64,000 nucleotides of DNA from positions 5,013,910 through 5,077,909 of the forward strand of contig JASKMD010000005.1 of the NCBI GenBank assembly GCA_030144725.1, written 5' to 3'. The DNA comes from Haematococcus lacustris. Lineage: Eukaryota > Chlorophyta > Chlorophyceae > Chlamydomonadales > Haematococcaceae. Within the stretch, counting starts at the first letter, position 1. Every line of letters begins with the position of its first letter. Shown here piece by piece: positions 22,263-39,800 of the stretch. The notes below the pieces were generated by a model that was given only the letters and a program-made list of their open reading frames with translations, was not told the origin of the DNA and ran no database searches. A program made the translations under genes and the position numbers.

Positions 22263-24398
22263 GGGGCACTGGGGGGGCCGGGGCGGGGCGGGGGCGGGGG
22301 CGGGTTGCTTATGTGAGTGGGCCAGGGTGGCGGCAGTGGTGTGTGTGTGTCTGCCTGTACCCAGCAGCCATTGAGGCTCTGCCTCTCCCCTGACCCCTAG
22401 CCATGCCATGCAACAGTGGCAACTTGAGCCACAACAGTGACAAGTACTACAGTGACAGTGACAGTGACAAGTACTACAGTGACAGTGGCAGTGGCAACTA
22501 GAGCCACGCACAGGAAATTGAATCTCACCAGCTGCAGTGAAGCCTACCTGCCAGTCATTGCCCAAGCATGGCTGCAGGGCGTGGCGCGTCAGCGACTGTC
22601 ACAGCGGGCGCTGGCGTCCATCAGCCTTGCCCTGAGGGGGAAGGCTGCACGCCCCCCCGCCCCGCTGCTGCGCCCTGGCTGCGCTGCCCACGCTGACCCT
22701 GGTCCCCATGCTACCACTGCTGTGGGGGCCAGACCTCCCCAGCAGTGAGCCGGGCCAGTGAGCTGCAGGCTGCAGGCTGTCTCCACCAGCCTTGTGGTGT
22801 GCATGCGCAGTCTAGGCTCTTCAAGGCATACGCTGCTCCGGTGAGCTGCGTGGTCGTGAATGCCAGCCGCTGGCCTAGCCTGCACGAGCCAACCCATGAG
22901 CGTCTTCCTGTGACTGGTGTTGGGTTGACTGGGCTGCTGAGTAAGGCCAAGGCAAGGTACAGCCACATGGCAAGTGCCACGTGAAGCCAGCTATGGGTTT
23001 GGCATGAAAGAAAGAAAGACTATGCCCTTGCCGTCGGGCGTGCATTAAGGGAGGAGACTAGCCTCGGGGCATGCCCTTGCTGCCCTCCCACCAGCATGCA
23101 GCCAGGTATGGGTAATGAACAGGCACGGCGCCCCTTGTGCCTGGTGTGCTGCACACCGCGAGAAGCTTCCCCATGCTGATGCAGCGCAGCACCATCTCCA
23201 GCATTTGCTCATTGCCGGTGTACTCTTGGGCTCATGTGCACTGCCCTAGTACTGTGGAGGGCAGCATGAAGCGGTAGGGATGGGCTGGAGGGTGCGCCCT
23301 GAATCTGCGGAAGGGAGAGCAGGACAAGCCTGGCTGCACACATGTGCTGGGGGCCAGGACTTAAGCTGAGTGCTGGGTGCCACATGGAAGTCAATTGCAA
23401 TCCAAGAGACATCAGAGACACCAGTGTTGGCTGTGCTGGCAATGATTTGGCTTAGCTGAGGCTGTTCAGCCATCTTCTTGGACAAGAGCCTGGCCACAGC
23501 AGCTCGCCTGGCAATGGTCTGGGTTAGTATGGGCTGGGGCATCAGAGCAATTCTCGGCAAGAACCTGGCCACAGCTACAGACCTCGACCAATTCCTGAAG
23601 GATGGTTGCCTGAACATCACCATGGCCTTTCAAGTGATGCGCAGGCCAGGATGCAACAATGGTCAAGTGGGGCTGCCTCGTTCTTAAATAGTGTTGGGCA
23701 CAGGCCGCTGCTGGAGGGGCGCAGGTTGTTCATCAGCTTTTCAGCTCGGCACGTGCACCTGCTCTAGGTCGCATGGTGCTCTTGCTGTCCAAGATTTCTG
23801 GCAATCAGCCGGTCCCAACGAAGAGAGAACCTACCCCTGGTAGTACCCCTGGTACCCCTGATAGTTCCCTGCCCCGCCCCGCCCCATGAGCATCACAAAG
23901 CCACAGGCAAGGACTGGAAACTCAATTTGCACACCCACCCTGCCAAGCTCCAAACTGGCCAGCAGCCAACAGCCCCTGCCCAGCTCCCTGTCGGGGCAGA
24001 GATTCCCGGTTGGGGCAGAGATGTTCGACGCAGAAGTGCACGGATCCGCTGTTGCCGGGTACCAGGCCCTTACGAGGGTGATAAATCCGCCATTGCGGCT
24101 AGTATCTAATCGGCGTGGCCAGTCCGTTGGCTAAATATACCGATAGAAACGTACAGTATCATTGATACAGAGAAGCTACGGTCACTCATACACGGATACA
24201 CGGATCTGTATTTCTGTATCTTACACTGTATCGGGCCAGGCCTGCGCCTGAGCAGCAGGCTCCTCCAGACTTGCTCCAGGCTGCATAGTGAAAGTGCACT
24301 TGCTGCCGAAGGCAGCTTGGCTTCTCTCTCAACTACAAGAACAATGCTTACACCTTGCACTGGGTTCTGCATGGAGCGTGTTGTTGATGACCCGCGCT
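22263..24398. other. Intergenic, no supported gene
   Basis: About 2.1 kb. It contains a short GTGACA/AGTACTACA repeat at 22432-22495 and a GAAA run near 23005. A hydrophobic/basic frame on the minus strand around 23466-23623 shows an internal imperfect repeat (RxxAVAR-L pattern), but nothing supports a gene. Confidence 0.45.
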
Positions 24399-26966
24399 TC
24401 AGTTCTTCTTCTTTTGCAGCTTCTGCAGCTTTGCCAGCTTGGAGCGGGTCCGCCCCGTGGGACCAAAGTACAGAATTTGCGCCAACAGGGTACTGTTCAT
24501 GATCAGACCTGCACCCAGGGGTGGGGGTTAGGGTTAGAGTTAGGGTTAGGGTGAGCGCGCAGGCCCAGCCAGCACTGGCTCTGATGGGAGCCCTGCTCAG
24601 GCTGCGTGCGGCTCAGCAGCAGGTGATGCCGCTGGGTGAGGGGCCGTGCAATGCATCGGTGACATTGGTGAAGGAGGAGAGAGGAGGAAGGATGAGAAGA
24701 GAAAGGGGAGGAGGAGGATACTGGATGAAGTTTAGGGGGGAGGGGCCGTGGATTACTCCACCCGCATGTTATGCTTGCATGCAAAGCACTCGACCCCCTG
24801 CTCTGCTCCCTTTTGGCCTTTCCCCCCATGGCCTGCCTTCCCCTAGCCTGGCCCCCCACCAGGCCCTAGGCTCATCGACTCACTTAGGATGTATGTGCGG
24901 ACCATGGCCGCCCCTGCTTTGTCAGTGAGGCTAGTGAAGATGCGTATGACCGCCCCCAGCGTGTTGATGGCGCTCGTGGTCAAGCTTAGCTGGCCTGTGG
25001 CCTGAGCGCGGAAGTTCTTGTAGATCTGGGGCAGGCGCGCCCCCATGTTTAGTACGTTGTTGAAGTCAAACGCGAGCTGCACGTGCTGCATGCTGACTTG
25101 GCCTGCATGGGGCGGGGCACTGCATGAATCTGAACCGCATGGAAAAACCAGGGGGCCTGGCAGCCGCTCATACTTATGCTGCTCCGTATGCAGTGGCAAG
25201 GCAGGAGCAGGGCCGTGCTGCAGCTACAGGGTCGTAGCCTAGGTGCTTGGCCTTAGCAGATGAGGCTGGGTTGCGGGATTGCTGTTAGTGCACAACAGCC
25301 TTGAGGCCTTGATGACTCGGCAGTCGGCCAGCTGTGCATGTGGGGGTGGTAGAGCTTCTACAGCTCCCAGGCGCTGCTACCTGGAGGCCTAGCAGCTGGC
25401 CAGTGGGCAGGCAATGACCCTGACCCTGACCCTGACCCTGACCCTGACCCAGACCCTGACCCTGACCCAGACCCTGACCCTGACCCTGACCCTGACCCTG
25501 ACCCTGACCCTGACCCTGACCCTGACCCTGACCCTGACCCTGACCCTGACCCTGACCCTGACCCTGACCCAGACCCTGACTGCGCAGCCCCCCTGCACGC
25601 CCATGCCTGAGGGGCCAGAGGGGCCAGGGGGCTGCGTGTCAGCCAGTGAGTTGTACATCACACCCCATCACACCCAATCACTCTCCCCACCTAGTATGAC
25701 TGCAGCCACCAGGGCTGACAGCAGGCCCAGCACTGCGGTGGCCCTGAATCGGCTGGCTGCTGAGTAGTAGTAGACCAGGCACAGCAGCAGCAAGCTCTGG
25801 CAGCACAGGATGCCGGCCTCCCTGCAGCCACCACACAGCACCGGCACCATCGCCAGCAGGCCAGCTGGTGGGAGGGCGAAAAGGGGACATCCCCAGTGCT
25901 AAAGCTACCCCACAGCTACCCCACAGCTACCCCACAGCTACCCCACAGCTACCCCAGTGCTACCCAAGTGCTACCCCAGTGCTACATCCCCAGTGCTACA
26001 TCCCCAGTGCTACCTTCAGCACTTGGTGCACGCTCGCTAGTGAGGGCGTCTGTCTTTCACTCCCTCAGCAGGCCCATAGGTCCAGGCTCCGGCGCCGTCA
26101 GCCGGAGGCCCGCAGCAGGGCAGTGCCTGCCACCCTAACCCAACAGGCTGCTCTGCCACTGCTGGCGGCTCAAATGCCGTGTGCCATGGTGTGGTGCTGC
26201 TAACACCTCTCCAGGTCTAGTGACTCGCAGGGGCAGCAGGCGGCAGGGAGGTGAGCAGAGGGTGAGCAGGCAAGGTAGGCAGGAGAGCAGGCATGAGCCC
26301 CCTCCCTCACAGCAGGCTGGGCGGGGCCAGAGGGAAGGGCCAGGGGGCCTCCTGCCCCACACACCCCCACTGCGTGGTGTTAGGCGGTGACCACCGGGAT
26401 GGCGGTGACGGCTGCCCCAGGGACCCACCAGCCTCACCTACCCCTACTCACTACTCGGGTTGCGGGCCTGGCTGAGGGCGCCTGGTGCCTAGCAGCACTC
26501 TGTGGGCCGCTGCTCACCCGTAGGAGCTGAAGGGCAGGCCTGACAGCGCGCCATAGGAGGTGTGGATGATGAGCACAAGCGCCTCCAACTCAAAGGACAA
26601 GGCACTCAGGCCCTCTGCACTCTTGCTCCGCACCACGTTGAGGATCTGCGGACGCCAGCAACCAGAGGGTCCGGCTGCACAGTGTGTTGCCAAGCTTGAT
26701 GGGGGCAGCCAGGGTCGGCCAGTGCCTGAGGGCTAGGGACCTACCTGGGGCAGCTTGGTGATGCAAGCGCCTGCGAGGATGGCGAACCCCAGCAACTGCG
26801 GCCGTGTGCTTCATGTAGTTCATGAGCTAAAGCAGGGCAGCGCTACGCGGACGCCGCGAGCACACCTCACCTTGCTGACGAGCAGCTTTAGCGCCTCAAC
26901 CGGGGGCACGTGTCCGGCCAGCAACGGCGACGTGACATTCCGCACCAGATCGAGTATCTCCGACAT
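24399..26966 (-). CDS. MPDU1: MPDU1-like mannose-P-dolichol utilisation protein (PQ-loop membrane protein)
   Basis: Six minus-strand exons: 26966-26871, 26795-26745, 26645-26518, 25821-25691, 25102-24884 and 24508-24399 (TGA). All phases match, giving 244 residues, against 247 in human MPDU1. The first PQ-loop is LLGFAILAGACITKLPQILN, followed by VRSKSAEGLSALSFELEAL. The second is NMGARLPQIYKNFRAQATGQ, then LSLTTSAINTLGAVIRIFTS. Further membrane segments are LLLLCLVYYYS, VLGLLSALVAAVILG and NSTLLAQILYF. The C-terminus ends KKKN, a KKxx-type ER retrieval signal. MPDU1 is needed in the ER for use of dolichol-phosphate mannose and glucose in N-glycan and GPI assembly. Intron 4 holds a TCAGGG array and intron 5 a CCCTAA array (transcript sense). 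It is a same-strand neighbour of glucosidase II beta, 840 bp away. Confidence 0.93.
24526..24552 (-). repeat. Telomere-like CCCTAA array just upstream of the last 3' splice site of MPDU1
   Basis: Four to five TTAGGG units (one TTAGAG variant) on the plus strand, so CCCTAAC in the transcript. They lie 17-43 nt upstream of the acceptor at 24509. Confidence 0.9.
25416..25580 (-). repeat. TCAGGG hexamer array (telomere-variant) in MPDU1 intron 4
   Basis: About 27 units of CCCTGA on the plus strand with three CCCAGA variants, in intron 25103-25690. TCAGGG differs from the telomere-type TTAGGG by one base and also occurs once beside TTAGGG units at 13366-13383. Confidence 0.95.
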
Positions 26967-27805
26967 GACCAGACTCAACGGGAGCCGGGAGCGCGATGAT
27001 CCGAACCATGACCATTGCATGGATGGTGGGCTTGCAACATGGGAGGTGTCCCTAACACTATTGTAGAGGTGGGCTGCCTTAGCAATAAGGTACGCCCATA
27101 TAATTCTAGGTGGCTCCAACAGAAAACGCAACCAGAATGCCGCACCCGAAGGTAGTAGCACTCAGGCACTGGCAGTTCGCCGACGAAGATGTAGCAATTG
27201 GCAAAACGGTTCGAGGTGATGCCACGTCTCAGTCTTCTTGCTGTAGATCCACGGCTAGGATTTGTCACCTCATGGAGCACAGCGCCTGCTCTCGTAGCTG
27301 ACAAGAATCAGGCAGGGCAGGGAAGTCACCTCACACGCATGACTTGACCATGAGATGCCGCGTGTCCTCCTAACGGTGTAGATGCTGCATCATGTCCGTT
27401 GCGTGCCCAACTCTATCCGCTGCTGGTGTACTCTCAAGGCAGTCCCAGCATCAAGCATTATGCGCAGTCATCCTCATCGCTCTGTCCAGGTCGTGTAGGA
27501 TGTCCAGGTCGTCCAGGTAACACAGTTCATATCGTGAAGGTTCTCGATTATGGCTACTAGTGTAGAGTCAGCACACCAGCGCGGGGACTAGCCACACTGC
27601 CATGCGCTCATCACTGCCATGCGCTGTAGGGCTAGGGCCACGACAGGGGGCCCGCCCTGCAAGCGCTACTGTGCAAGTCCAGTTGCGGCCTTCAGCGCTG
27701 CAGGGGCTACAGAGGCTGGCATGAGTTGCCGTTGTGCACAGCTGTGTGAACAGCCTCCAGGGGATCAGGCAGGCGGGGTCTTGTGGACCTGGCCAAGTTA
27801 GGGCC
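26967..27805. other. Spacer between MPDU1 and glucosidase II beta
   Basis: Holds the upstream region of MPDU1 and the 3' flank of the glucosidase gene. A 28-bp stretch at 27089-27116 (core TACGCCCATA, AATTCTAGGTGGCTC) recurs at 56512-56539. No gene seen. Confidence 0.5.
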
Positions 27806-33877
<6,072 letters not shown>

Positions 33878-34080
33878 TACCCCGCGTATGCCCACCCAGG
33901 CAAGGAGCCAGCGACAGACCAACAGACAGACCAACCAGCGACAGACCAACACATGGCATATTAGTGATGTCCGTTAGATGGTCGTCCGCTAGATGGTCCA
34001 CAATGTAGGCAACCGAGCCAGCTAGCTTTCCTTCTTGATAATTTTACACTCAGTAGGCCGTGCACAGCAAAGCATCAAAG

Positions 34081-34698
34081 TTAGTGATTAGAATTTGAGC
34101 CGCTGCGGGGCATGCAGTCATCGCTGCGGCCACCCGCGTCTCTTAGACTACTTTTCATGAGCATGGACGTCGGCAGCAGCAGTCGGATCGGAAGACGGTT
34201 GCGGCAATGTGGCACGGAGGCAGTTGGCAGATGTGGTTTGAAGAGATGGCCACTCAACCTCTGCCCGCAACACCATGGCCTCATCCTGTGCCTTGTTCGT
34301 TTGAGCTTCCAAGCCACTGGGGCTGCACTTACACCCTGTGAGGCATGCAATTCTTGCAGGTGTTGGCGCTGCTTCTTGCTGGGCCTCTTACATCCCATGG
34401 TGGTGGCTAAGGCTGGGAGGGGGCAGGGGGGGGAAGGGGAGAAGGCAGCGAGCAAGGAGCAGATGGGAGGGCTTGGCGTTTGTAGACTGGGAGGGGGTGG
34501 ACTAGGAGGGGTTAGGCTGGGAGGGGTGGGCTGGGAGGGGTGGGCTGGAAGGGGGTAGGCTAAGAGGGGTGGGCTGGGTGGGGGTGGGCCTGAGGAGGGG
34601 ACGGGGGGAAGGGCTGGGAGGGGGTGGGTAGGCTCAATGAGGTGGGCTCGTGCAATGGGTCGTTGCATGCCGTGGCCTTGAACATGCCTGGTAAACAT
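34081..34698 (-). mobile_element. Degraded copy of an 'MGxKRPSK' repeat-family ORF
   Basis: A minus-strand ORF whose likely ATG (near 34400) encodes MGCKRPSKKQRQHLQELHAS. The copy at 57931 begins MGKRPSKALRAHLTALNSSP. Both are preceded by about 100-200 bp of CACCCCCTCCCAGCC-like pyrimidine repeats on the coding strand (here about 34405-34630). After the first 30 or so residues the frame appears shifted. Shared start motif and shared 5' repeat suggest two members of one dispersed family. The function is unknown; a link to a transposase family is only a guess. Confidence 0.45.
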
Positions 34699-35094
34699 GA
34701 TGTGCGAATTGTTTCAAAAGTCAGACCCTCCCAACTCTGATAAAACCTTTTACACAACCTTGTCATGGACATTCCGGCGCCGGGAAGTGTGCGATTGGCG
34801 TAACACCGTGCGGCGTGCGAAGATTGCTTAGTCTGCTATACGCCCGTAATGCCAGGAACCCCGGAAACGAACACAGTGCGCCCACCAATCAGCCGGTCGC
34901 TCTCACCTCATCGCGCAGCGTAAGTCAGCTTCGCTATACCGTGACAAAACGAAGGCTGCGCATCTGCACACATGCTCTAGCTACAACATATCAAAGGCGT
35001 AGTCAGCGAAACGAGCAGGCTCGAGTATGAAGAGTCCCGCGGTCAGTTTCACTATCAGGTTTCACTGTCAGGCTGGGTCGAACAAGACAAAACG

Positions 35095-35350
35095 ATGGGA
35101 GGTGGGGCTGCTAGGCAATAGATGCTACAGCTACTACTGGTTCAGCCTGCTGGGAGCATGTAATAGCACCCAGCAGGTGCAGGCAGCAAGGGGTTGGGGC
35201 TGCCAGGCAGTAGCAGCAGCTGTTGTTGCTGCTTAAGCCTGCTAGAACAAGGTTGCAAGTGCAGGCAGCACAAAGGTGGGGATGCTGGGCAGCATCAGAA
35301 GCTGCTACTGATGGGTCAGCCTGCTGGGAGCATGTAATTGCACCCAGCTC
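35095..35350 (+). repeat. Three diverged ~90-bp direct repeat units
   Basis: The units share CAGCCTGCTGGGAGCATGTA, then CACCCAG and GTGCAGGCAGCA, then a GGGGTTGGGGCTGC-like stretch and CAGCAGCTGTTGTT or AGAAGCTGCTACTG. The middle unit is the most diverged. Confidence 0.75.
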
Positions 35351-35540
35351 TAGTAGCACCACATGGCCCACACCCCACGGCGCTAAGTGGGCTAGCGGCG
35401 GGATCGAACCGAGGGGCGTTCGTTCTGGTTCGATATACCTACTGTAATTAAATGTGAAGCGTGCGCATAGTGTCTTGATGAACCGCTACAGCATACAACC
35501 ACTCCGTCTTACGCTTAACAGCGCGAGCGACACAAATGAC

Positions 35541-35917
35541 GATTGAAGGCTAATAGATGTTAAGAAATATGCGGTTGTTCTAGACGCAGCATCAGCAGTG
35601 GTGTGGGTGCGTTAAAGAAGCATTTCAGCTTCTTAGAATTCAAACTCGCGATTTCGGCCATCGCAACACAAAGCGCGACTGCACACATACTTGCCTTTGC
35701 TTCATCACGGCGTCATTAAGAACGAGTGAAAGCTAATCGATGATAAGAAGTATGCAGCCGTTCTAATTGCAGCATCAGCAGTGGTGTGGGTGCGTTGAAG
35801 AAGCATTTCAGCTTCTTAGGGTTCAAACTCGCGGTTCCGGCCATCGTAACTCAAAGTGCGATTGCACACATACTTGCATCACGGCATTGCACTCGTCATC
35901 ACGGCAACATTAAGAAG
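35541..35917 (+). repeat. 183-bp tandem duplication
   Basis: Copy 1 (35541-35723) and copy 2 (35724 to about 35917) align over their whole length with scattered substitutions and small indels. Both contain GCAGCATCAGCAGTGGTGTG, CATTTCAGCTTCTTAG and CACACATACTTGC. Confidence 0.85.
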
Positions 35918-36864
35918 GTCGAGGGTGGAGGAGGCGTGCATGGTGATATCTGCCCACAAAATGTATGCCAGGTTCACGCCCAAGATTGTGCATCATGTAC
36001 ACATTCACGCCCGGCAGGCATCGCGTTGGGTGTTGATCGGACATTCCATTTGTGCACAATCGGCTCATCGCGCCAGGTACATGGGGTCACAGGGATGTAG
36101 ATCAGCGTCCCAAGGAGACCCGTCTCGCCGCTGTGATTTGTTCGCGAGCACATGGGACAGCACGCGAGCAAAGACTGCAATGGCTTGCGCTGATGATCAG
36201 ATAACGCGGTTGGGCTTACAACAACCGGCGCGGCATTCGCTACCGCAACCGGTGTAATGTGCATTGAATCCCGACATGAAGTCTATCACCATGCAGGTGG
36301 GGGCGCCTGACCTGCGTGTCTGGTGTGTGCCACATTCTATGTGTTGGGCAATGTGTCAGTAGGACATGCCCTGCTCACATCTAGCATGGATGCCAACGCA
36401 TGCCTTTTACTAAAAAAGTTTTAGAGCACCTTCAGCAACATATGCTAACTGCTCCAAAGTTTGCACACGCGGACAAATTGACTGAAAGTCACCACACTAG
36501 CTGACGAGGTGGTTTAGGCGCAGCCCAGCCACTCCAATTCTTCGCGCTAGGCTCGTACCACCACAGCTGCCAGCGGAGCAGCTGGTGCTGCAGACTGTGT
36601 CTGACAGTTGTGCCCTGCTGCATGAGCATGAGAAGTGGCAGGAGCAAGTGCACAACCTGGCAGGAGTGAGTGTAGCAGCTTAGAGTGGGAGTATAGAGTA
36701 GAAGTGGGAGTATAGAGTAGTATATTGACCCTAGTCGTCACCTCCACGCTGCTTCAAAACCGTCAATTGTTGATGTCATCAGCTGGGTCGTCACCTCCCA
36801 GCTGCTACCACTCACGGCTGAAGGCCACCTGGTCGACCATCCTCGTCCACCTAGAGAACTCTGC

Positions 36865-39800
36865 TCAGGGCGCGCCCTGCAGCTTCTTGTCTAAGCCGAC
36901 ACTAAGCAATCTGCCGTGCAGCTCGCTTCCATTGTACTTGTCAATAGCGGCTTGTGCGGCCTGCACGCATTACCAGCCCAGCAGGCAAGGAACTTCCTTA
37001 CTCCTTCTATGCATGAGCTGCATTGTGCATTGGCTGCGGTGAAGATGGCACATGGCCTCGGGAACCACTCCACTCACCGCAGGCGTGTCAAAGCACACCA
37101 AGCCATAGCCCTTGCCTCGTCCCAGCTGGTCCTGCAGCAAGCAGCGCACACAGACATACAGTTCCTCCATCACCCTAGGATGATAGCACCAGCTGTGCAG
37201 CTGACGAGCCGTGCAGCTGACCAGCTTTGCGGCTGATTGGGCATGCAGCTGACCAACTGTGCAGTGTGTTGTAGACCTGTAAGCACAGTCAGCACCCGGC
37301 CCCGCCTCGCCTCGCCTGCATGTCAAGCTGCTGAACCGGACCCACCAGCCTGCCAGCCTGCCTGCCCTGCCCGAGGTCGCCCTGCCACTGACCTTGAAGA
37401 CGTGAGTGTTCAGGATGTTACCGCCCGTGATGGACTTGAACATGTCACGCAGCATCATGTTGTCGTATGCAAAGGGCAGGCCGTGCACCATGATCTGCAT
37501 CACCACACACCGCACAGCACTGATTGAGGGAGGGCATGGGACAGGATCATGAACAGCCCCCAGCCCACAGCACTGTCATCACTGCTTACCGCCACACATT
37601 GTGCAGCATGAATGATTGAATGGATGCAGGCAGAACGTGAGCAGGTGACAGTGCAAAAGCCAACCTCTGTGCATGCTCTGATGCCGCCTGCTTCACTTCT
37701 ACCATATAATGTCACTGCTGACACCTTACCCAGCACATCAGTATGAGGAATGCCATGGCTCATAGGTTATGTGCGCCTCTACAGCTCCACCCCGCTCCCA
37801 ACCTACTGCTGCTGCAGAGTCCCCCGCACTGCGCACCTGACACTGCTTCTTCATCTCCAGCGGCAGGTCCGCATCAGCGCTGCGAGCAGGACCTCCCGGG
37901 CCAGGGGGCACGCCTGGCAGCCCCCTCCCAGCCCCTCGGCCCCCCCCAGCCCCCATGAAGGGGGGCCCCCGTCCACCCATGCCCATGCCACGACCACCAC
38001 CTGGGGGAAAGGGGGGTGCACCACCCATCATGCCCATCCCACCCATCATGCCGCCCATGCCCATGCCCATGCCCATGGAGGACTTCTCATCCTCTCGGAC
38101 TGTGATGCGACGCCCGTCAATCTCCTGCACACCGCAATGCAGGCCAGCCATGTAAGACAGGCCAGCCATGTAGGACAGGCAAGCCAGCAGAGGGCATGAT
38201 GTCAATTGTTCTCACAGGCAAAGGGTGCGCAGGCATTTGTACAGCCAGGGCCACCAGGAGGCCGGCACACAGATAGACAGCCTGCTGGCATGACTGGTTT
38301 GGGCTGCTCCTGACCGCGCACCGAGTTGGACAGCTTGCTGATGGCGGTGCGCGCATCCTGAGCGTGCTCAAACTCGACGATGCCGCTACCCTTGGACTGG
38401 CCAGTGGCCTTGTCCTGTGAGGAAGCAGCAGGGGGCAGCAGCGGGGCGCGGTAGGGGCTCAGCCAGGTCAGAGCGCCCCAGGAAAAGCCTAGGGTCAGAT
38501 TAAGATAAGCATGCCAGGTGTTACCAGGCAATGCTTGTGTGAGAGGAGCAGGTGCAGGCACATCTGAAGTGAGCTTGACGCAGCGAGTGGGCCTCCTGTG
38601 CATTGCCCGGCCCACCTTGAACACTGTGCAGTACACCACATTCCCTAGGACCTTGAAGTGGTCCTTCAGCTGCTGCCAGGTGGTGTTGTAGGCTAGGTTG
38701 CTGATAAACAGACGTGCCCCGGGCTGGCTGGGGGGCCTCACAGGGCCCATACTGCCTGGGGCAGTCATCATACCCCCCATACCCCCCATGCCACCCATGC
38801 CTGCCATGCCTACCAAGCCTGGCATGCCATTCATGCCCATGCCTGGCATGCCACCCATCATGCCTGCCATGCCAGGCATCATGCCCATACCCCCCATGCC
38901 TGCCATGCCCGCCATCCCTGCCATGCCGGCCATGCCGGCCATTCCTGCCATGCCGCCCATGCCTGGCATACCTGCCATGCTACCCATACCCATGCCCGGC
39001 ATGCCACCCATCATGCCCATGCTGCCCATGCCAGGCATGCTGCTCATGCCACCCAGGCCTGCCATGCCACCTGACCCAGGCATGAGGCCGGCAGAACCAC
39101 CTGTGCCCATGCCCATGCTGCTAGCGGCCGCAGATCCAGACATGTCAGCCACTGAGCCCATCAGCCCACCACCCAGCATGTCATTTCCCCCCATCATACC
39201 ACCCATACTGTTCCCGGTGCCCATGCCGGAGCCCATCATGCCACCACTGCCATTCACGCTGCCCATGCCACTGCCCATGCCACCCATGCCTGGGTTGCCA
39301 GGGGTGTTCATCATGCCACCTTGGCTGGGTCCCTGCCCCCCAGCCTGCTGCTGCTGCAGGGGCGTTGGTTGAGGCTGCTGCGGCTGCTGCGGCTGCTGCT
39401 GCTGCTGCTGTTGCATCCCGCTCTGCGAGTACAGGGAGGAGTGAGCCTGCTGAGAGTGTGGCTGCTGCTGCTGCTGCGCTGCCCCGGTCATATTCCCAGG
39501 GCCAGTCTGCTGCTGCCCGTAGCCATCCCAGCCCTGCCCTGCCATGCTCCCAGCACCACCACCCATGTTAGCTCCTCCCATCATCCCTGGCGTGCTGCCC
39601 GCATTGCTGCTGTACTGACCGGTGCCAGCACCCCCTGCGCTGTTCATGCCTTGCCCAAAGGAGTTGTTGAAGCCCTGGCTGGACATGCCATTGGCGTCTT
39701 GCCCCATGTTGCCTCCCCCACCCAGGGCGCTGCCACCCATGCCATTCCCACCCATGCCCCCCATGCCTCCACCTGCAAGCAGTGACAGCAGAAGGGTGGT

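Larger units (their letters stand above)
33878..36864. other. Intergenic, repeat-rich
   Basis: No gene with splice support. Contents: a copy of a repeat-family ORF (34081-34698 region), about three diverged 90-bp units (35095-35350), a 183-bp tandem duplication (35541-35917), and an 80-bp stretch (36130-36210) shared with the interior of the hAT-like element at 55.8 kb. Confidence 0.55.

Noticed and set aside
22437..22748. Plus-strand frame with LSQRALASISLALRGK as a further exon of the acidic gene
   Set aside because: The preceding exon already ends in a clean stop at 22260-22262, and no acceptor with matching phase was evident.
24399..24552. A chromosome end or telomere fusion
   Set aside because: Arrays are only four to five units long and sit inside an intact intron of MPDU1, with genes continuing on both sides.
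35395..35415. B-box-like GGTTCGATCCCG on the minus strand
   Set aside because: The T-stem has only three pairs and no A-box or cloverleaf is visible.
38698..39372. Plus-strand Met/Pro-rich frame antisense to the RRM gene
   Set aside because: Mirror of the Met-Gly linker (GGCAT/ATGCC symmetry). No independent support.
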